DNA of 64,000 nucleotides from GCA-2731375 sp002731375 (GTDB lineage Bacteria; Pseudomonadota; Alphaproteobacteria; GCA-2731375), in NCBI GenBank assembly GCA_030752605.1, contig JASMDX010000074.1, positions 38,620-102,619 of the forward strand. Direction: 5' to 3'. This document shows, one piece after another, positions 51,814-60,773 of the stretch (position 1 is the stretch's first letter; each line of letters begins with the position of its first letter). Below the pieces are notes generated by a model. The model had not been told where the DNA came from and did no database searches. It was given only the letters and a program-made list of their open reading frames with translations. A program made the translations under genes and the position numbers.

Positions 51814-53906
51814 GAGGCCGCCTCCAAGATCAGGTTCAGGGCCTCATCAACATTCAATTGAAAGCCGGTAGGCAAGACCAAAGTGGATTCGTTCTCTTCG
51901 ATGATGGCCGGGCCATCAATCCGGCTGCCGGTGCCAAAGTCCGCGCGTTTGTATACTGGTGCCTCGACGTAGGCATCGTCGAACCAAACGGGGCGGGTGG
52001 CCCTGCTGGCCGGCGCGGCGGCTCCCACCACCGCACGTTGGCCTAGGGTATCCCCCAGAGTGGAACGTTCCCCAGTCACTGCCAGCCGCCAGGATAACAA
52101 TTCCGCCGGCATATCTTCGCTGCGTCCATAGCGATTGCAGTAGCTTTCGGAAAAGTTCTCCAACAGGCCATCGTGGTCTTGCCGTTCGACCATCTCCAGC
52201 GTCACGGGCACCTCGATTTCATAGCCCTGGCCCAGATAGCGCATCATGGCGCTGAAGCGTTGCGTTACCTCTGCCTCCCCGGCGCCAGCGCTGGCGACCA
52301 GAGCTGCTGCTTCCCCGGCCATCTCGCGCAACAATTCGGCGGCCTTGGCGAAATCCAGGGCCGAAAGCTCGGCTGGTGCGGCACGGCCAAGCTCAAATGA
52401 CTTGGCCGCCGCCAGCATCCCGATGGCGGATGCGACGCCGGCACCCGATGGGCAGATCAGACACCCGATGCCCATTTTTTGCGCCATGCTACAGGCATGC
52501 ACCGGGCCGGCGCCACCGATTGGCAGCATGGCGAAACGGGTTGCATCCAGGCCACGTTCGATGGCGTGAATTGTCGCGGCCTGGGCCATGTTGGCGGTGA
52601 CCGTTTCGTGTACACCCCAGGCGGCCTCGGTCGCACTGATGCCCAGGGGATCTGCCAAATGGGTCTGTATGGCTTTTTCCGCCGCCGCGCGATCCAATTT
52701 CATCTTGCCGCCAAGAAAAGAGTCCGCGTCGAGATAGCCCAACAGCAAATCGCAGTCGGTGACGGTCGGCAGTTCATTGCCGCGGCCATAACAGGCGGGG
52801 CCGGGATCGGCGCCGGCGCTATCCGGTCCAACCTGCAACAAACCGCGCTGGTCGATCCGTGCGATGGAGCCGCCACCGGCGCCAATCTCGATCATATCGA
52901 TGGCGGGAATTAGCAACGGTAGGCCGCTGCCCTCGGCAAAACGGGTTTCGCGCGCGACTTCGAAATTGACCGTGCGCTCGGGCTCGCCATCGTGGATCAG
53001 GCAGGCCTTGGCGGTCGTGCCGCCCATATCGAAACACAGGATATCGTTTTGTTGTGCCAATTCGCCAAACAGACGTGCCGCCTCGGCACCCGCCGCCGGG
53101 CCGGATTGTACCAGGCGGATGGGATATTTCACCGCCACATCGGCCGCAATACCCCGGCCATCGGAGAGCACCAGCAACAGCTCGCGGCTATAGCCGAGTT
53201 TCTGTAGCGCGGTGACAAGCCGTTCAACATAGTCGCGAAAGATTGGATGTACATAGGCGTTGGCGACCGTCGTCGAGGTGCGCTCGTATTCGCCCATTTC
53301 GGCGCTGACATCGGATGAAAGAGACACCGCCAGATCCGGCATGGCCTGGGCGATGGCGGCGGCAACGGCTTGTTCGTGGGCCGGGTTCAGATAGGCATGC
53401 AGCAGACAGATCCCGACCGAGCGCACATCGGCGGCACGAAGCTGCCCGATCAACGCGGGCATTTGTCCCAGGTCGAGGGGTGTGTCCACCGCGCCGGTGG
53501 CGTCAAGGCGTTCGTTGATCTCCAGACACAGACGCCGTGGTACCAGGGGCGCCGGCATCTCAATATCCAGATTAAACAGGTCGTAGCGCCACTCCCGACC
53601 GATCTCCAGCACATCGCGAAAACCTTGCGTGGTGATCAGGGCCGTTGTGACACCCTTGCGTTCGATCAGCGCATTCGCCACCAACGTTGTGCCATGCACG
53701 ACGGATGTAAGTTGCGTCGCCGTGATGCCTGCTTCATTCAAAGCCTCACTCACGCCATACAATACCGCGCGCGAAGGATCATCCGGCGTGGTCAGCAATT
53801 TGACTTGCACCAGATTTTCCGTGCCTTCGCGCCACAACACCACATCGGTGAAGGTGCCGCCGATGTCGACGCCGACCCGCCAGTCGTCAGTTGCCGCGTT
53901 ATTCAT
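51810..53906 (-). CDS. Hydantoinase/oxoprolinase-type subunit A (HyuA)
   Basis: ATP-dependent ASKHA-fold subunit, 698 aa. Phosphate-binding motifs are VDIGGTFTDVVLW (residue 14) and CFDMGGTTAKACLI, with GAGGGSIARID and GADPGPACYGRG in the core. HyuA/HyuB pairs act in N-methylhydantoinase, 5-oxoprolinase and acetone/acetophenone carboxylase reactions; sequence does not say which. It overlaps HyuB upstream by 8 bases and TPP downstream by 4. Confidence 0.9.
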   Translation of the reverse strand: MNNAATDDWRVGVDIGGTFTDVVLWREGTENLVQVKLLTTPDDPSRAVLYGVSEALNEAGITATQLTSVVHGTTLVANALIERKGVTTALITTQGFRDVLEIGREWRYDLFNLDIEMPAPLVPRRLCLEINERLDATGAVDTPLDLGQMPALIGQLRAADVRSVGICLLHAYLNPAHEQAVAAAIAQAMPDLAVSLSSDVSAEMGEYERTSTTVANAYVHPIFRDYVERLVTALQKLGYSRELLLVLSDGRGIAADVAVKYPIRLVQSGPAAGAEAARLFGELAQQNDILCFDMGGTTAKACLIHDGEPERTVNFEVARETRFAEGSGLPLLIPAIDMIEIGAGGGSIARIDQRGLLQVGPDSAGADPGPACYGRGNELPTVTDCDLLLGYLDADSFLGGKMKLDRAAAEKAIQTHLADPLGISATEAAWGVHETVTANMAQAATIHAIERGLDATRFAMLPIGGAGPVHACSMAQKMGIGCLICPSGAGVASAIGMLAAAKSFELGRAAPAELSALDFAKAAELLREMAGEAAALVASAGAGEAEVTQRFSAMMRYLGQGYEIEVPVTLEMVERQDHDGLLENFSESYCNRYGRSEDMPAELLSWRLAVTGERSTLGDTLGQRAVVGAAAPASRATRPVWFDDAYVEAPVYKRADFGTGSRIDGPAIIEENESTLVLPTGFQLNVDEALNLILEAAS

Positions 53907-55536
53907 ACTCGTAAGACGCCTGGCTGGCTTTGGCCGTTGTCAGGCCGCTTTCAATATCCAGTCTAATTGCCTCCGCATCCCGTTCCGACGGCGGGAACAA
54001 ACCGCCGCCGCCAGGCATTTCAAAGACAACCCGGTCGCCTGAGCTCAATTCCGTGCGGGATTTAGCGGGAATGACTTCTCCGTTGACCATGTCCACACCG
54101 GCTCGGCCCGGCAGGCCGCCCAGCAGACCGCGCGGGGGATAGTGAATACGTTCGTGGCGGATGGTCATAGTGATTGAATTATCACCGCGCGCCTCGAACG
54201 CCAGCCGTTGGGCATTACCGCCGCGATACTTGCCGGCCCCGCCTGAATCGGGGATGAAACTCTTCTCCCGCACCAGCATAGGGACCTGGTGTTCAAAGGC
54301 CTCGATGGGTTGGTTGGAGACGTTGGAGGGAAAACTCAAACAGCCAGGGCCGTCACCGTTCGCACGGCCACCATGGCCGCCGTTCATGAAGAACATCTTC
54401 ACGAAGTTGCCTCGGTCATCATCATGGCGGCCGGCGAAATAAACATTCCACAGGGGCGAACCGGATTCGGCCACGATTCGGTCCCGCATGATCGGCGCCA
54501 TGGCGCCAAAAATCGCTGCTGGTACGTAATGGCCTGATAGATGTCGGCCCCAGACCGGCGCGGGTGGCGTGGCGTTGAAGAGGGATCCTTTGGGTGCGGT
54601 GATATGTACCGGCGCCAACGATCCCGCATTGTTCGGCGCATCCGGATCAACCAGGCATTTCACGGCATAGCGCGCATAGGCCTGGGTATAGTTTAGAACA
54701 CTGTTGATGGGCCAGGGCACCTGGGGAGAGGTGCCGGCGAAATCCACGGTCAATTGATCGCCGTCGATGATTACCGTGCACTCGACGCGCAGGGGGATAT
54801 CGACGCCATCGATATCAAAGCCATCGCTATAGTGGCCATCGGGCAGGTCCGTGATGGCGACCCGCATGCTTTGTTCCGAACGTGCGATGATTTCATCCGC
54901 GACGGGGATCAGATCATCCAAACCCTCTTCGTCCATCAGAGACATCAGCTTGGCATTGCAATCACGGTAGGCCGCGAACTGGGCTCGAATATCGCCCAGG
55001 GTCTCTGCCGGTTGGCGCAGATTTTCATTGAGAAAATCCATGACCACCGGATTGTCCTCGCCGCCCACGACGATCTTGCAAATGGGAATGCACAGGCCTT
55101 CCTCGAAACAATCCTTGGCGTTGGGCGAGGGCGCGCCGCCAATATCGACCGTATGAGCTGTGGAGGCGGCGAAGGCGACCAAATCATTGCCGCGAAATAT
55201 GGGGTGTACCATGGAGATATCGTTCAGATGCCCGGTGCCGATCCAGGCGTTGTTGGAGATGATGACGTCGCCGGGGTTGAGTTGCGAGACCGGAAACTTC
55301 TCCAACACCGCGTCCAGGGTGCGCGGCAAGGTGCCCATGAAACTGGGGATGGAGCGTTTTGACTGGGTCAATTGCCGGCCCTGGGCATCGAAGACACTAA
55401 AGGCCATGTCGTAATTATCGCGCACCACGACGGAGAACGCCGCACGTAAGAAGGTCTCCGCCACCTGATCGACAATGCCGTCGAGGCGGCGCCAGATCAA
55501 ACCCAAGCGGACCGCGTTTAATTCTGTCTTGCTCAT
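53899..55536 (-). CDS. Hydantoinase/oxoprolinase-type subunit B (HyuB)
   Basis: Partner subunit of the A protein, 545 aa. The conserved start LGLIWRRLDGIVDQVAETFLRAAFS, the GDVIISNNAWIGTGHLNDI segment and GGHGGRANGDGPGCLSFPSNVSN are family marks, and LLGGLPGRAGVDMVNGE and GDRVVFEMPGGGGLFPP close the protein. It follows the class IV aminotransferase by 9 bases and overlaps the A gene. Confidence 0.9.
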   Translation of the reverse strand: MSKTELNAVRLGLIWRRLDGIVDQVAETFLRAAFSVVVRDNYDMAFSVFDAQGRQLTQSKRSIPSFMGTLPRTLDAVLEKFPVSQLNPGDVIISNNAWIGTGHLNDISMVHPIFRGNDLVAFAASTAHTVDIGGAPSPNAKDCFEEGLCIPICKIVVGGEDNPVVMDFLNENLRQPAETLGDIRAQFAAYRDCNAKLMSLMDEEGLDDLIPVADEIIARSEQSMRVAITDLPDGHYSDGFDIDGVDIPLRVECTVIIDGDQLTVDFAGTSPQVPWPINSVLNYTQAYARYAVKCLVDPDAPNNAGSLAPVHITAPKGSLFNATPPAPVWGRHLSGHYVPAAIFGAMAPIMRDRIVAESGSPLWNVYFAGRHDDDRGNFVKMFFMNGGHGGRANGDGPGCLSFPSNVSNQPIEAFEHQVPMLVREKSFIPDSGGAGKYRGGNAQRLAFEARGDNSITMTIRHERIHYPPRGLLGGLPGRAGVDMVNGEVIPAKSRTELSSGDRVVFEMPGGGGLFPPSERDAEAIRLDIESGLTTAKASQASYEYE

Positions 55537-55545
55537 GTCAAACTC

Positions 55546-56481
55546 TCACTCGTAAACCGGCGTCAGCCAGTCTTTATAGGCTTCATCCTTGCAACGGACG
55601 ATATTATCATAGGCGGTTTGAAGATGCCGGGTCAGGGGGCCGGGTTCGCCATTGCCCAACGTCTTGCCGTCCACGGATAGGATCGGCACGATTTCCTGGC
55701 CGGTGCCGCAATAGAAACACTCCTCGGCCAGATAAAGCTCCGTGCGACCTACATCACGCTCCACCGCCACCAGATCCATATCGTCGGCCAGATGTAACAA
55801 GGTACGCCGGGTAATGCTCTCCAAAATACCGGCCGTCACCGGCGGCGTGATCAGACAACCGTCGCGCACGATGAACAGGCAGCCACCGGGACCCTCACTT
55901 ACCGTACCGTCACGGTTTAGGATAATGCCGCCATCGGCGCCGATACGCTTGGCCTCCAGACCGGCCAGGCGGCTGTTGAGGTAATTCGCCGTCGCCTTGA
56001 TGCGTGGCGGTGAGGCATCATCGGCATTACGCCGCCAACTGCTCACTGCGAAATGCTTACCCGTGGCAAAGGCATCGGCACGGGGACGGGCCCGGCAGAT
56101 CACCGAACTACCCACGGGGCCGATGGCGATCATCTCGCCCCAATTGTCCACATAGGCCTGTACCCGAATGTAGCAATCTTCGCGCAGTTTGTTGGCTCGC
56201 AGCCCGGCCATGACCTGGGCCGTGAAATCCTCGGTCGAGGGTGGATTGTCAAGCTCGATCACGCGCATGGAAAACTCCAGCCGCTCCAGGTGATCCTGCA
56301 GATGCAGGACGTATAGCTGTTCGTGATCAGGGTTCCAGTAGGCGCGCATGCCCTCGAAAACAGTGGCGGCGAAGGTCAGGCCCGGCGCCATGATGGAGAT
56401 CTTCGCCTCGCCGAACGACACCACCTCGCCATTCAGAACGGCAAATTCGGGGCGGTAGGATGGATCAAGTTTCTTGGCCAT
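55546..56481 (-). CDS. Branched-chain amino acid aminotransferase family (class IV)
   Basis: Fold-type IV PLP enzyme of 311 aa. The PLP lysine lies in IKATANYLNSRLAGLEAKRIGADGGIILNRDG, and SEGPGGCLFIVRDGCLITPP follows (G in place of the usual N of SEGSxxNxF). SITRRTLLHLA and EECFYCGTGQEIVPI are further marks. It may be IlvE itself or a D-amino acid/4-amino-4-deoxychorismate-type relative. Position beside the HyuBA genes suggests a catabolic job. Confidence 0.87.
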   Translation of the reverse strand: MAKKLDPSYRPEFAVLNGEVVSFGEAKISIMAPGLTFAATVFEGMRAYWNPDHEQLYVLHLQDHLERLEFSMRVIELDNPPSTEDFTAQVMAGLRANKLREDCYIRVQAYVDNWGEMIAIGPVGSSVICRARPRADAFATGKHFAVSSWRRNADDASPPRIKATANYLNSRLAGLEAKRIGADGGIILNRDGTVSEGPGGCLFIVRDGCLITPPVTAGILESITRRTLLHLADDMDLVAVERDVGRTELYLAEECFYCGTGQEIVPILSVDGKTLGNGEPGPLTRHLQTAYDNIVRCKDEAYKDWLTPVYE

Positions 56482-56505
56482 TTAGGATTCCCATGGATTT
56501 CCGGC

Positions 56506-57384
56506 TCATGCATTCCAGCCTGAGAGAATAGCGCGCAAGGCGGCTATGAAAGCAAGTGGCTGGTCGAGAAAAAGGTGATGATGCGCCTCGGGCATGCAAA
56601 TGATCGGCTCACCCGGCGCGAACAGCCCGCGCATATATTCGACGATATCGCTGCTGACCATTGAACTATCGGCACCGTAAATCAAAGCCTTGCGGCAGGT
56701 CATGTTGCTCAGATAGTCGACCAGGGGTTCGTCGTGGTGGTCGGCGCCCCGGGCGGCGACATCGAACTTCCAGGTCCAGCCGCCTTCGCATTCCACTACT
56801 GAATGCTGCGCGATAAAGTCAAGAATATAGCCATTCTCGCAAGGCTGAGCGGGACCAAGGCGAAAGCGCTTGAGGATCGTGTCCAGGTCAGGATGCACCG
56901 GCTTTGGCCGGGTGTAGGCTTTGGTCGGGTTGGCCTTTGCTTCCACTTCCGGGCGCAGGGGCGTGTCAATAAAAACCATGCCGGATAGATCCGCACCGTG
57001 CTGGTCGCCGTAACACAAGGCCATGAAACCGCCGAAACTATGGCCGACGATGATGGGCCTTTCACCCAGGTCGGCATCGGCCAGCACGGCAGCGATTTCG
57101 GGCACATGGCATGCGCTGCCGTAGTGCTCCCGGCGGCCACTGTCGCCCATGCCGGAAAAGTCGATGGCGGCGACGGCCCGGTCCTCGGCCAAGAAGGGTG
57201 CGATGAAGGACCACCACTGGGCATGGGCACCGCCGGCATGCAGGAACAGGAGGCCCGGCCGGTCGGAGGCCGCCGGCCCCCAGCGCAAATAATGAATATC
57301 GCAATCCAGCACCGAGACCCAGCGCGACGCTGGAGCCTGTGCCAAGGCATGCTGGAACCATTTTGGTGCCAGCTGGTCAGCCAC
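56506..57384 (-). CDS. Alpha/beta hydrolase
   Basis: A 292-aa alpha/beta hydrolase. LLFLHAGGAHAQWWSFIAPFLAEDRAVAAIDFSGMGDS leads to the nucleophile elbow IIVGHSFGGFMAL (S about 125), and the catalytic histidine is likely in PEAHHHLFLDQP near the end. The GTG at 57384 is preferred: it overlaps the aminotransferase TGA by 8 bases, as others in this operon do. The substrate is unknown. Confidence 0.86.
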   Translation of the reverse strand: MADQLAPKWFQHALAQAPASRWVSVLDCDIHYLRWGPAASDRPGLLFLHAGGAHAQWWSFIAPFLAEDRAVAAIDFSGMGDSGRREHYGSACHVPEIAAVLADADLGERPIIVGHSFGGFMALCYGDQHGADLSGMVFIDTPLRPEVEAKANPTKAYTRPKPVHPDLDTILKRFRLGPAQPCENGYILDFIAQHSVVECEGGWTWKFDVAARGADHHDEPLVDYLSNMTCRKALIYGADSSMVSSDIVEYMRGLFAPGEPIICMPEAHHHLFLDQPLAFIAALRAILSGWNA

Positions 57385-58570
57385 GGGGCGGCAAGGCCTC
57401 TTGCAGGCGCGCGATACCATTCTCTATCGTTTCCAGGGATGTGGCGAAGGAAAGGCGCAGATGGTGGCGGCTGGTCGGCCCGTATGAGGAGCCCGGCGTT
57501 AGCAGAACCCCGGCTTTTTTCAGCAGATCATCAGCCACGTTTTTGCTGTCGCCCCAGGCTTTGGGAATTTGCGGAAAGGCATAGAAGGTACCCTCGGGCA
57601 GGGGGCATTCGACGCCTACGATCCGATTCAAGCCATCGGCGATAGCATTGCGGCGCAGCTCGTACTCATGGCGCATCTCGGCCACATAGGACGCACTATC
57701 GCGAAAGGCGGCGACGGCGGCGTATTGCACGATGGAAGTGGCGCAGCGCGAGGCATATTGATTGAGGCGGGCCAGCAACTCGGCTAATTCCGGTGGCGCG
57801 ATGCAATAGCCCAGGCGCCAACCGGTCATGGCGAAAGATTTTGACAGTGAGGTCGCGATCACCGTGCGCGCGGCGATATCAGCGCACAACGTGGCGGCGG
57901 AAACATGAGTGGCGTTGGCATAGACCAATTCGCTGTAAACCTCGTCGGCGACAATCCAAAGATCATGGCGTTCGGCGACCTTGGCCACGGCGGCGAGTTC
58001 TTCCGCCAGCAGGACCCGGCCTGTGGGATTCCATGGCGTGTTGACGACAATGGCGCGGGTCTTGGCCGTCACAGCGGCCTCCAGACGTGCGCCATCGATG
58101 ACGAAGCGGCCCTGCCTGGTGCCCATGGGCACACCGACCGGATTTGCCCCCGTCAGCTTGACCATCGCCTTGTACGGCCCCCAACAGGGCTCGATAACCA
58201 GTACGTCGTTGCCGGGATCAAGCAGCGCCCTGGTGATCAACGTCAGGCCGCCATAGGAGCCAGGCGTCACGACAATCTGATCCGGGCTGATCGCAAGGCC
58301 ATGCTGACCGGCCTCGAATTCGGCGATGGCTTCGCGCAGTTCGACTAACCCGCGCGGATCGATATAATTGCCCTTGCCGTCACGAACGGCCTTGATGGCG
58401 GCTTCCCGAACGGGTGGCGGGGCCTCGAAATCCGGTTCGCCAATGCCGAAATCAACAACGCGCATGCCCTTGGCTTCCAGGGCGTCGGCTTGACGGCGCA
58501 TGCCGACAACCGTGGAGCCGCCAACGGACTGGCCAAATTTCGATAATGGGGGGGACATAGGGCCTGCCAT
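57377..58570 (-). CDS. Class I/II aminotransferase (AspC-like)
   Basis: PLP-dependent aminotransferase of fold type I, 397 aa. DFGIGEPDFEAPPPVREAA near residue 35, NTPWNPTGRVL near 170, DEVYSELVY near 200 and the PLP lysine in TSLSKSFAMTGWRLGY near 235 are clear. The ATG at 58570 lies behind a promoter-like TTGACA (58612-58617) and TATTGT (58590-58595). It is first of six overlapping minus-strand genes. Confidence 0.9.
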   Translation of the reverse strand: MAGPMSPPLSKFGQSVGGSTVVGMRRQADALEAKGMRVVDFGIGEPDFEAPPPVREAAIKAVRDGKGNYIDPRGLVELREAIAEFEAGQHGLAISPDQIVVTPGSYGGLTLITRALLDPGNDVLVIEPCWGPYKAMVKLTGANPVGVPMGTRQGRFVIDGARLEAAVTAKTRAIVVNTPWNPTGRVLLAEELAAVAKVAERHDLWIVADEVYSELVYANATHVSAATLCADIAARTVIATSLSKSFAMTGWRLGYCIAPPELAELLARLNQYASRCATSIVQYAAVAAFRDSASYVAEMRHEYELRRNAIADGLNRIVGVECPLPEGTFYAFPQIPKAWGDSKNVADDLLKKAGVLLTPGSSYGPTSRHHLRLSFATSLETIENGIARLQEALPPRG

Positions 58571-58589
58571 GATGGTTTTTATAACAGCG

Positions 58590-58617
58590 ACAATATGGGT
58601 AAAAAAGCGCCTGTCAA
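58590..58617 (-). promoter_or_regulatory. Sigma-70 promoter of the six-gene minus-strand operon
   Basis: On the minus strand TTGACA (58612-58617), a 16-base spacer and TATTGT (58590-58595) give a start point near 58583, close to the aminotransferase ATG at 58570. The opposite-strand HyuA gene starts 57 bases away, so a shared regulator could act on both. Confidence 0.55.
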
Positions 58618-58673
58618 CAATCACTCCCGCCGTGCTTCAATGCCGTCTGAAAATCTAGTAAGGGTTAAAGTAT

Positions 58674-60767
58674 ATGTCTCAAGCATCTTGCCGCCTTGCC
58701 ATTGATGTTGGCGGTACATTTACCGACGTTGTCCTCGTCGATGACGGTAGCGCCGAGGTCTGGTTCGCCAAAATTCTGAGTACGCCGGCCGACCCATCCG
58801 AGGGCTCCCTGACTGGCGCCGGGGAAATTCTGCAGAGAACCGGAATATCTTCAGCCGCTGTGCGCGACGTGGTGCATGCCACGACCGTGGCGACCAACGC
58901 GGTTCTTGAGGGCAAGGGTGCGCGCACCGGTATGATCGCCACCGCCGGCTTCCGCGACGCTTTGGAAATGGGCCGCGAGGCCCGTTATGATATCTATGAT
59001 CTTGGCCTCCGCATGCCGGCGCCCCTGGTGCCGCGTCAGCGCCGAATGGAGGTCAACGAACGAGTCGATTTTGATGGCAATGTCCTGACGCCCCTGGACG
59101 AGGGGCAGGTCGCGGACGTTCTCACCCAACTGGTCCGAGATGCCGGCATCGAATCCCTGGCGATCTGTCTGTTGCATGGTTATGCCCACCCAGCGCATGA
59201 GGTGCGGGTGGCCGAGATCGTAGCGCGTCTGTACCCAAATCTGACGGTCAGCGTTTCGCATCAGGTCTCGGCCGAGGTTCGGGAGTTCGAGCGGACCTCC
59301 ACTACCGTCGTCGATGCCTATGTGAAGCCTCTGGTGCAAACCTATGTGGGCCGGCTGAACAAAGGCCTGGCCGATCTCGGCATGCGCCAGGAAGCCTCCA
59401 TGATGCTGTCCCACGGCGGCATCGGCCCGGCCTCCGATGTAGCCGATACCTTTCCAGTGCGGATGATTGAGTCCGGGCCCGCAGCCGGCGCCATCGCCGC
59501 CGCGCACTTTGCCCGCGAAGCCTTGGAACAACCCGACGCCATTGCCTTCGACATGGGTGGGACGACGGCCAAGATATCGGTCATCCAGGACGGCGAGCCG
59601 GCTATTACCCATGAATTCGAAGTCGGCCATGTGCACCGTTTCAAGCGTGGCAGTGGCTTCCCGCTGCAGATTTCCGCAATTGAATTGCTCGAGATTGGCG
59701 CCGGCGGCGGGTCCATCGCCCATGTCAATGATCTGGGCCTGCTTAATGTGGGGCCAAAATCGGCTGGCGCCGATCCCGGGCCGGTTTGCTACGCCCGGGG
59801 CGGCGCACAGCCGACCGTCACGGACGCGGATCTGCTGCTGGGTTATCTTGATCCGGCGCATTTTTTGGGCGGCGACATGGCTTTGGATGAGGATGCGGTG
59901 AAAGCCGCGATCGAGGCCGATATCGCCGGAAGGCTAGATATGTCCGTGGAACAGATCGCCTGGGGCATTCACGACGTGGTTAACGAAAGCATGGCCGCGG
60001 CGATCCGGGCCCATGGGGCGGAAAAAGGCATTGATCTGCGCAATTTCGCCATGATCGCCTTTGGCGGCGCCGGGCCCGTACATGCCTATGCCCTGGCGCG
60101 CAAATTGGGACTGCGCCGCCTGTTGTGCCCCTTTGGCGCCGGTGTCGCCTCGGCCATCGGTTGTTTGGCGGCATTGCCGGCGGTGGAACTGGTGACCGCC
60201 TATTTTGCCCGGCTTGATGCCGTGGATTGGGGCCTAGTTAGGGACCATTATCTTGCCATGCGGCGCGGCGGCGAAGAGGCTCTGGCCAAATTGATCGGCG
60301 GCGGCAGCGAAATCGTCATGCAGCGCTCTATCGATATGCGCTGCCAGGGGCAGGGTTATTCCGTAACCGTACCGATTTCCGATGACGATGGCGAAATAGC
60401 TCTATCGGAACTAAACGCCAGCTTTGCCGAGATATATCAGAACGTTTACGGCCATCAACCTCCCGATGTGCCTTTAGAAGTGGTTGGTTTGCGGGCCCGC
60501 GTGCTTAATCCACGGTCGAAGCTTGAAATTGCGCCGGGAACCGAGGAGACCGCTGGCTCGGCGCTCAAAGGCCGGCGCCAAGTCTATTTCGAGGCTGCCG
60601 GCGGCTATGTGGAAACGGCCATTTATGACCGCTACCACCTACCATTGGACGAGGTATTCGATGGCCCCGCCATCATTGAGGAACGGGAAACATCCATTGT
60701 GACTGGTCCGGATACCACCTTCCATCTGGACGCAGCCGCCAACATTATTATCGATTTCAAGGAATGA
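58674..60767 (+). CDS. Hydantoinase/oxoprolinase-type subunit A (HyuA), second copy
   Basis: ATPase subunit of 697 aa, a paralogue of the gene at 51.8-53.9 kb. It shows IDVGGTFTDVVLVDDGS near residue 10, IAFDMGGTTAKISVI, EIGAGGGSIAHVNDLG and GADPGPVCYARGG. It is transcribed away from the six-gene operon with its own B partner 6 bases downstream. The two A/B pairs may act on related substrates or successive steps. Confidence 0.9.
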   Translation: MSQASCRLAIDVGGTFTDVVLVDDGSAEVWFAKILSTPADPSEGSLTGAGEILQRTGISSAAVRDVVHATTVATNAVLEGKGARTGMIATAGFRDALEMGREARYDIYDLGLRMPAPLVPRQRRMEVNERVDFDGNVLTPLDEGQVADVLTQLVRDAGIESLAICLLHGYAHPAHEVRVAEIVARLYPNLTVSVSHQVSAEVREFERTSTTVVDAYVKPLVQTYVGRLNKGLADLGMRQEASMMLSHGGIGPASDVADTFPVRMIESGPAAGAIAAAHFAREALEQPDAIAFDMGGTTAKISVIQDGEPAITHEFEVGHVHRFKRGSGFPLQISAIELLEIGAGGGSIAHVNDLGLLNVGPKSAGADPGPVCYARGGAQPTVTDADLLLGYLDPAHFLGGDMALDEDAVKAAIEADIAGRLDMSVEQIAWGIHDVVNESMAAAIRAHGAEKGIDLRNFAMIAFGGAGPVHAYALARKLGLRRLLCPFGAGVASAIGCLAALPAVELVTAYFARLDAVDWGLVRDHYLAMRRGGEEALAKLIGGGSEIVMQRSIDMRCQGQGYSVTVPISDDDGEIALSELNASFAEIYQNVYGHQPPDVPLEVVGLRARVLNPRSKLEIAPGTEETAGSALKGRRQVYFEAAGGYVETAIYDRYHLPLDEVFDGPAIIEERETSIVTGPDTTFHLDAAANIIIDFKE

Positions 60768-60773
60768 GCCGCC